Part shown: piece by piece, positions 20,801 through 23,735 of the stretch
How positions within the stretch are numbered: the first letter of the stretch is position 1
Layout: the number at the start of each line of letters is the position of its first letter
DNA from: a virus
Length of the DNA stretch: 23,735 bases
Direction: 5' to 3' (one strand)
IMG/VR virus record: IMGVR_UViG_3300017987_000362
Span: 1 to 23,735 of that record
Made by a program: the position numbers and the translations under genes
Notes under the pieces: model-generated
What the model saw: the letters and a program-made list of their open reading frames with translations, nothing else
What the model was told of the DNA's origin: nothing
The model's database searches: none

Positions 20801-21884
20801 CCAGCCGATCCTGCTGGATTCGGGCGAGTTTTTGACGGGGTCGGCGTATACCGGCACCGTTACCGATTCGGACAATATACGGATCGTGACGGTCGACGGC
20901 GCGGCGGCGATTTATATCGACGGGGTGGATTTCTCGGACCACGTCGGGAAAAAGATCACGCTGACGGACAGCGCCGGGAAGCAGCTCACGGGCTACATCC
21001 GGACCACGGACACCGCCGAGGCGAAAGACAGCGAGCTTTTAACCAGCGACAACGCCTGGCGGACGGACGTGGCCGACACGAACGCCACGACGGGCATTAC
21101 CGGCGACGATATGACCGTTACCTCGCAGGCCGGGAACTGGGGCGGAGGGCTCGGGGCGTGGCATATCAAGGGCACGCAGACGGCGGGCAACGGAAACATG
21201 TATCTTCCGATAACGCTGGTCGAAGGGGCGCTATATTATTTTGAGGGGTACCGTAAGAATGACGCGGGGAGCCTGTCGAAAATCGACGTCCTGGAAGACG
21301 GCGGCGGGATATACCACCGGCTCGCCGAATACACGGGCCTGCATACCGCCTGGAACAAAGAAACCGGATATTTTACGGCGGAATACGCCTCGTCGCAGTT
21401 GAAGTATAAGGGCAGCCACACGGGACCGGCGGACGTGATCTATGGGGATGATTTTTCGTTGAAACGGGTCACGCACCTGGGCGCGACGGCCGGGCTGATC
21501 GTGTCGGAGCGGACGGGGGATGTGAGATCGTGGGCCGGCATGGACGCGGGTTTTGATGTGAACGACGACGATATCGACTATGAGATCGAGGCGGACAGCA
21601 ACTGCAAGCTGTGGACGCACCGGGCCGGGGACGACGACGTGGTGGAGCGCACGGTGACCGGGCCGTGGGACCAGGCGGTGGACACGATTGCGCTTTCGGC
21701 CGAACTGGCGGATATCGCCCTGCACGACGTGTGGATGATCGCGCGGGCCACGGGCGAGGCGGTGACGTACCGGGCGAGCCTGGTGTCAAGGGCGAAGGAC
21801 GGCAAAATGCGGCTGGCGGCGCTCGAATACAACAGCAACGTTTTTTATCACAGCGATTACGACGCAGGAGGCACGGCGATCTGA
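17817..21884 (+). CDS. Tail tip hub / host specificity protein J-like, with extra sugar-binding-like domains
   Basis: From the ATG at 17817 the protein has 1355 residues; the open frame upstream is a shadow of the L- and K-like genes. The first 130 residues include a beta part and two hydrophobic helices (about 107-160), as in the lambda I-type protein, so an I-J fusion is likely. J-type hub segments follow (ELFGEFLLAGQVINYYI; FPNGLYEINAAAQLI; SLLGVHVDASERLSGG; EDVARRYGLLRQQMSDKLNRL). Three domains are inserted: a LamG-like jelly roll (about 300-508), a GDTITGAASGASGTY domain (about 589-640) and a CBM-like beta domain (about 1096-1218). These probably bind cell-surface sugars. A GTG at 17847 is an alternative start. 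Confidence 0.87.
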   Translation: MADQGRRVLSVERITEITPVEGGWQTRWVLVSIVPNPFDCSEGREIFFVEWNPRLTAGDFLAEYAPERFRREHLAVLRNGGPVDDAARIAPGDSLVITPHLGSGEALRTVAGIGIMAAAVMTGNWALTAIGKTFWGYSAALLAGGAVTIMGKVAINGLLPSAKPGDLSTPAISGLSQESGMGGSASYGWSGPQTSWSPGLAIPELFGEFLLAGQVINYYIDTNNATDEQTAKLLLCMCRGEAATPVASADDIYINGDIRLSTLDKYSFQTTKGTTGQAALDGFEKLHQYREMPTEMTTKTVLLLHADADTPFVDSSPSGKTVTTVGNTFADNTESKFGGKSAYFDGAGDQLTLADSADWYFAEKDFTVDLWVKPDQLNTWQWLVGQYVDAGNFWCLSLYTDNKIYFTYYKAGVRPLGSSPVSTTVLDTSKFYHVELCRRGNDYYLFVDGALEDQETDGTTDTDFQDLAATLQVSLAAAVAGINEFKGWMDEIRVLKGQAAHTAGFTVPTAAYDDDALDFYVTTKGEVDEAVLQMTFPNGLYEINAAAQLINNSCDFSIHYRAVGDATWILRQAQLGYTSGGGGGISEPDVGDTITGAASGASGTYAGRAASGGAWAAGTETGDLWVKDVSGTFQTAENLNNTTKAENNIATTAAAAGDIVHGERVTQNKRTPVRRQYPIVFPARDDYEIKPTRISAEDADTTHVSVLYLQALDEILDVELKYPYMSLLGVHVDASERLSGGINDVAAIWDRGSIDVSNWAGGTTSRASSNCAWAAMFLLCDREGVDPDDIDETTWTAWATNCDGGVDGNTRVTLNGVLDSQMSVQAALEKIEQIGRAKIIKTGSEYWVAVEKPDATLVQGFSVGNVSKGSFELEFLDRTDRPDVYMIEFRNKDKNFRRDSVPIYSAGYSSLTREPKIEEVFLWGCTEEDVARRYGLLRQQMSDKLNRLITFGADIDAVRMQVGDNLPFQHDGNVLTFGGRLEVQGFRSSYAVVLDQPILLDSGEFLTGSAYTGTVTDSDNIRIVTVDGAAAIYIDGVDFSDHVGKKITLTDSAGKQLTGYIRTTDTAEAKDSELLTSDNAWRTDVADTNATTGITGDDMTVTSQAGNWGGGLGAWHIKGTQTAGNGNMYLPITLVEGALYYFEGYRKNDAGSLSKIDVLEDGGGIYHRLAEYTGLHTAWNKETGYFTAEYASSQLKYKGSHTGPADVIYGDDFSLKRVTHLGATAGLIVSERTGDVRSWAGMDAGFDVNDDDIDYEIEADSNCKLWTHRAGDDDVVERTVTGPWDQAVDTIALSAELADIALHDVWMIARATGEAVTYRASLVSRAKDGKMRLAALEYNSNVFYHSDYDAGGTAI

Positions 21885-22309
21885 TGGCGACTTTTCCCGT
21901 ATTATCCGGAAACCCGAGTTATCCGCTGGACCCGGACGGCGAGCGGGAGGAAAACGCGGTAAAGACCGCTTCAGAGTTCGGCTACGTGCACGGACGGATG
22001 CGGTATACCATGACGCGGCTTTTTTTCGGGCTGAATTATCCGGGCACGCTGACGGCAGCCGACAAGGTCCTGCTGGAAACGCTGATCGACATCGTGAACA
22101 CGGCACTGGCGTTTTACTGGACGCACCCGAACAGCGGAATCACCTACAAGGCGCGGTTTCAGGCCGTGCCGAGAATTGGGTGGGTGCGGCCGTCGTACTG
22201 GGCTGCGAGTTTTAAGCTGCTCACCGAACGGCGGGTCTACCGGGATGAATGGGGCGGCGACCCGGACCTGTGGGGCGGCGATCCCGATTTATGGGGGTAT
22301 GACAGTTAA
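21884..22309 (+). CDS. Small tail tip protein with WGGDPDL repeats
   Basis: This 141-residue protein follows the hub gene with TGATG overlap and aggag upstream. It starts ATFPVLSGNPSYPLDPDGEREEN, has a helical core (MTRLFFGLNYPGTLTAADKVLLETLIDIVNTA) and a beta part with WTHPNSGITYKARF. The order after J suggests a small tip or fibre-attachment protein; I do not know a named family. The C-terminus holds two and a half copies of a 7-residue repeat (WGGDPDL), coded by 21-base units at 22250-22291. The second unit uses different synonymous codons, which suggests the peptide itself is kept. Confidence 0.75.
   Translation: MATFPVLSGNPSYPLDPDGEREENAVKTASEFGYVHGRMRYTMTRLFFGLNYPGTLTAADKVLLETLIDIVNTALAFYWTHPNSGITYKARFQAVPRIGWVRPSYWAASFKLLTERRVYRDEWGGDPDLWGGDPDLWGYDS
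22250..22291 (+). repeat. Two 21-base tandem units coding WGGDPDL
   Basis: Units at 22250-22270 and 22271-22291 encode the same seven residues, followed by a partial third (WGYDS). The DNA differs mainly at third positions: GACCCGGACCTG in the first unit against GATCCCGATTTA in the second. Confidence 0.85.
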
Positions 22310-22321
22310 GGGAGGCTGAAC

Positions 22322-23735
22322 ATGGCGGCACTGACAACGTATAATTGCACGGCGCTCACGGGCGGGGCGACGAGGGCGCTGGACGCTCTTTCGGTGGATG
22401 ACCTGAGCGCAGGCGACCGCGCGATCGCGATGATCAGCGGGGACAAGGCGCTGCTTTTCGAGTATGACGCGACCGCGACGGACTCGGAAAACACCACCGT
22501 CCACCCGTACAAGGTGCGACCGGACGATTACGCGACCGCCGGGGTGTGGATCGAGCAGGAAGGGGTCTCGTGGGAAATGCTGGCCGGGGTGAACACCGAG
22601 GCCCTGGCGGCGGCGAAAACGCTTGCCGTGACGGACGACCCGGTGCAGTTCCTGGACCCGGGAGGATCGGACCGGGACGTGAACCTGCCCGCCGAGGCCG
22701 ACGCGGAAAAAATGCTGTTTTTTATCATCAACACTGCCGACGCGGCGGGCGAAGACCTGACGATAAAAAACGACGGCGGCGACACCATCGACGTGCTGCT
22801 GCCGGGCGAAGCAGGTTTGTATTCCTGCGACGGCACGAATTGGAAATCCGGAAAAATGACACCTGCGAATGGCCCGGTATATATCGACGCCATAAACGGT
22901 TACGTGGGTATCAACACAGCCGCCCCGACCAAAGAGCTGGACGTCCACGGGGACATAAACTTAGAAGGTGCCGGTATGTTTTATGTTGGCGGGGCAAGCA
23001 GTTATTTATGTAACGCGGGGTTGTTTTTTTACAAAGGCGCAGGGGCTACAATCAGGAACTCAGCGGGAGATTTATCAGTCGATACGCACGCCAGCTATGA
23101 TTTAATTTTGCAAGATGCCGCGGGGAATGTCGGGGTAAACACAAATAGCCCAACGGCAAAAATGGACGTTAATGGGGTGATGGTGTGCCGCTTGTATTCT
23201 TGGGCAGAGGATTTCGATGAAGAGGCCAGTGGGGTACAGTTGGGAGCCGGTCTCCGGGCGGATGAATGGACCCAGGGGGGCACGAATCATGGCGCTGCCA
23301 ATATCGTGTATGCGGCCGGAGCTGGCGGCACGCTTGCCATGACGACCACGGGCGGCGACGACGACAGCGAGTTTGTCCTGGGCATCGGCAACTGGCGCGT
23401 GGATGAGAACCCGATTTTGGAGGCGCGCGTAAAGGTGGACAACATCGCCACCTGTTATTTTGGCATCGGGTTCGCCGAGGGCTCGTTTGTGGACAAGGCC
23501 GCCCCGGACGACGACATAATTTTGGTGGGGATCGATTCGGACAACGGCCACGGCCACGGTGCGAATCATCTGGTGATCTTCAGCAATGACGACAACGGCG
23601 GCCTTATCGTGGACGACACGGACGTTGTGGCGGTGAACGATACTTATGTTAAAATTAAGATCGACTGTACGGATACGGAGCAGCCTCGTGTGTGGATCAA
23701 CGACACGGAGGTGGCGGCAGTTAATATCACGGGAA
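22322..23735 (+). CDS. Tail fibre/receptor-binding protein, partial (runs off the window)
   Basis: The frame from the ATG at 22322 (RBS gggagg) stays open to the last base, giving at least 471 residues. The N-terminal 170 residues are beta-rich, ending with a GEAGLYSCDGTNWKSG segment often seen in fibres. Two copies of a fibre motif follow, YVGINTAAPTKELDVHGDI (about residues 197-215) and NVGVNTNSPTAKMDVNGVM (about 270-288), like the 'VGIGT.SP..KLDV.G' motif of trimeric tail fibres. The last part (about 295 onward) is a beta-sandwich, LamG-like region with ILEARVKVDNIATCYFGIGF and VWINDTEV. Around 22981-23040 G/C falls to 27 of 60, which suggests an exchanged segment. It would recognise the host surface. 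Confidence 0.85.
   Translation, partial: MAALTTYNCTALTGGATRALDALSVDDLSAGDRAIAMISGDKALLFEYDATATDSENTTVHPYKVRPDDYATAGVWIEQEGVSWEMLAGVNTEALAAAKTLAVTDDPVQFLDPGGSDRDVNLPAEADAEKMLFFIINTADAAGEDLTIKNDGGDTIDVLLPGEAGLYSCDGTNWKSGKMTPANGPVYIDAINGYVGINTAAPTKELDVHGDINLEGAGMFYVGGASSYLCNAGLFFYKGAGATIRNSAGDLSVDTHASYDLILQDAAGNVGVNTNSPTAKMDVNGVMVCRLYSWAEDFDEEASGVQLGAGLRADEWTQGGTNHGAANIVYAAGAGGTLAMTTTGGDDDSEFVLGIGNWRVDENPILEARVKVDNIATCYFGIGFAEGSFVDKAAPDDDIILVGIDSDNGHGHGANHLVIFSNDDNGGLIVDDTDVVAVNDTYVKIKIDCTDTEQPRVWINDTEVAAVNITG

Noticed and set aside
1-23735. CRISPR arrays, tRNA or rRNA genes, insertion sequences, integrase or attachment sites
   Set aside because: I saw no repeat-spacer pattern, tRNA-like cloverleaf, transposase motif or repressor/integrase gene on either strand in this window.

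Overview
The window is a 23.7 kb stretch of the late (structural) region of a tailed phage or prophage. All 27 genes supported by ordinary ORFs lie on the + strand, packed head to tail with many ATGA-type overlaps, and no gap reaches 300 bases. A programmed frameshift adds one further product. The gene order is that of a siphovirus with a long non-contractile tail. The packaging genes are Mu-like (gp25/26/27/28-type proteins), the shell is HK97-like (portal, S78 protease, major capsid) and the tail is lambda-like (frameshifted chaperone pair, tape measure, L-, K- and J-type tip proteins). This mosaic recalls the transposable Mu-like siphoviruses (B3/D3112 type), but no transposase, repressor or integrase is in view, so lifestyle is inference. 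The host is probably a high-GC Gram-negative bacterium, because an O-antigen-ligase-like gene is carried. Dispersed palindromes and 7-base repeats of kinds I associate with Desulfobacterota and similar genomes hint at that group, weakly.

Layout: 54-1140 two small membrane proteins (holin-like) and a membrane/coiled-coil protein. 1113-3244 Mu gp26-like protein, DUF3486 small terminase and large terminase. 3241-7591 portal fused to a Mu F-like minor head protein, protease and capsid. 7680-9975 three accessory genes: a signal-peptide protein, a small charged protein and an O-antigen-ligase-like polytopic membrane protein. 9976-12514 connector, a DNA adenine methylase inserted as a moron, HK97 gp10-like protein, a small AT-rich gene and the tail terminator. 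12547-14190 a small Cys/Lys-rich protein and two paralogous tail tube proteins. 14237-16795 tail chaperones joined by a -1 frameshift, then the tape measure. 16795-22309 tail tip proteins, including a 1355-residue J-like hub with extra sugar-binding-like domains. 22322 to the window end is a partial tail fibre.

The genes work together as one assembly line: lysis helpers, DNA packaging, procapsid assembly and maturation, neck, tail tube, tip and fibre. The three likely cargo genes (O-antigen-ligase-like, methylase, secreted protein) sit between assembly genes and would be expressed with them.

The most interesting points are: (1) an in-frame TGA exactly where the conserved 'NCRC' Cys of the Mu F-like domain should be, with the reading frame and motif preserved beyond it and a compact SECIS-like hairpin 20 nt downstream; (2) a run of ten G in the methylase gene, suited to phase variation; (3) an O-antigen-ligase-like gene inside the capsid-to-connector interval; (4) a duplicated tail tube gene; (5) period-7 repeat tracts in many of the gaps, overlapping ribosome-binding sites; (6) a 51-bp hairpin leader used twice.
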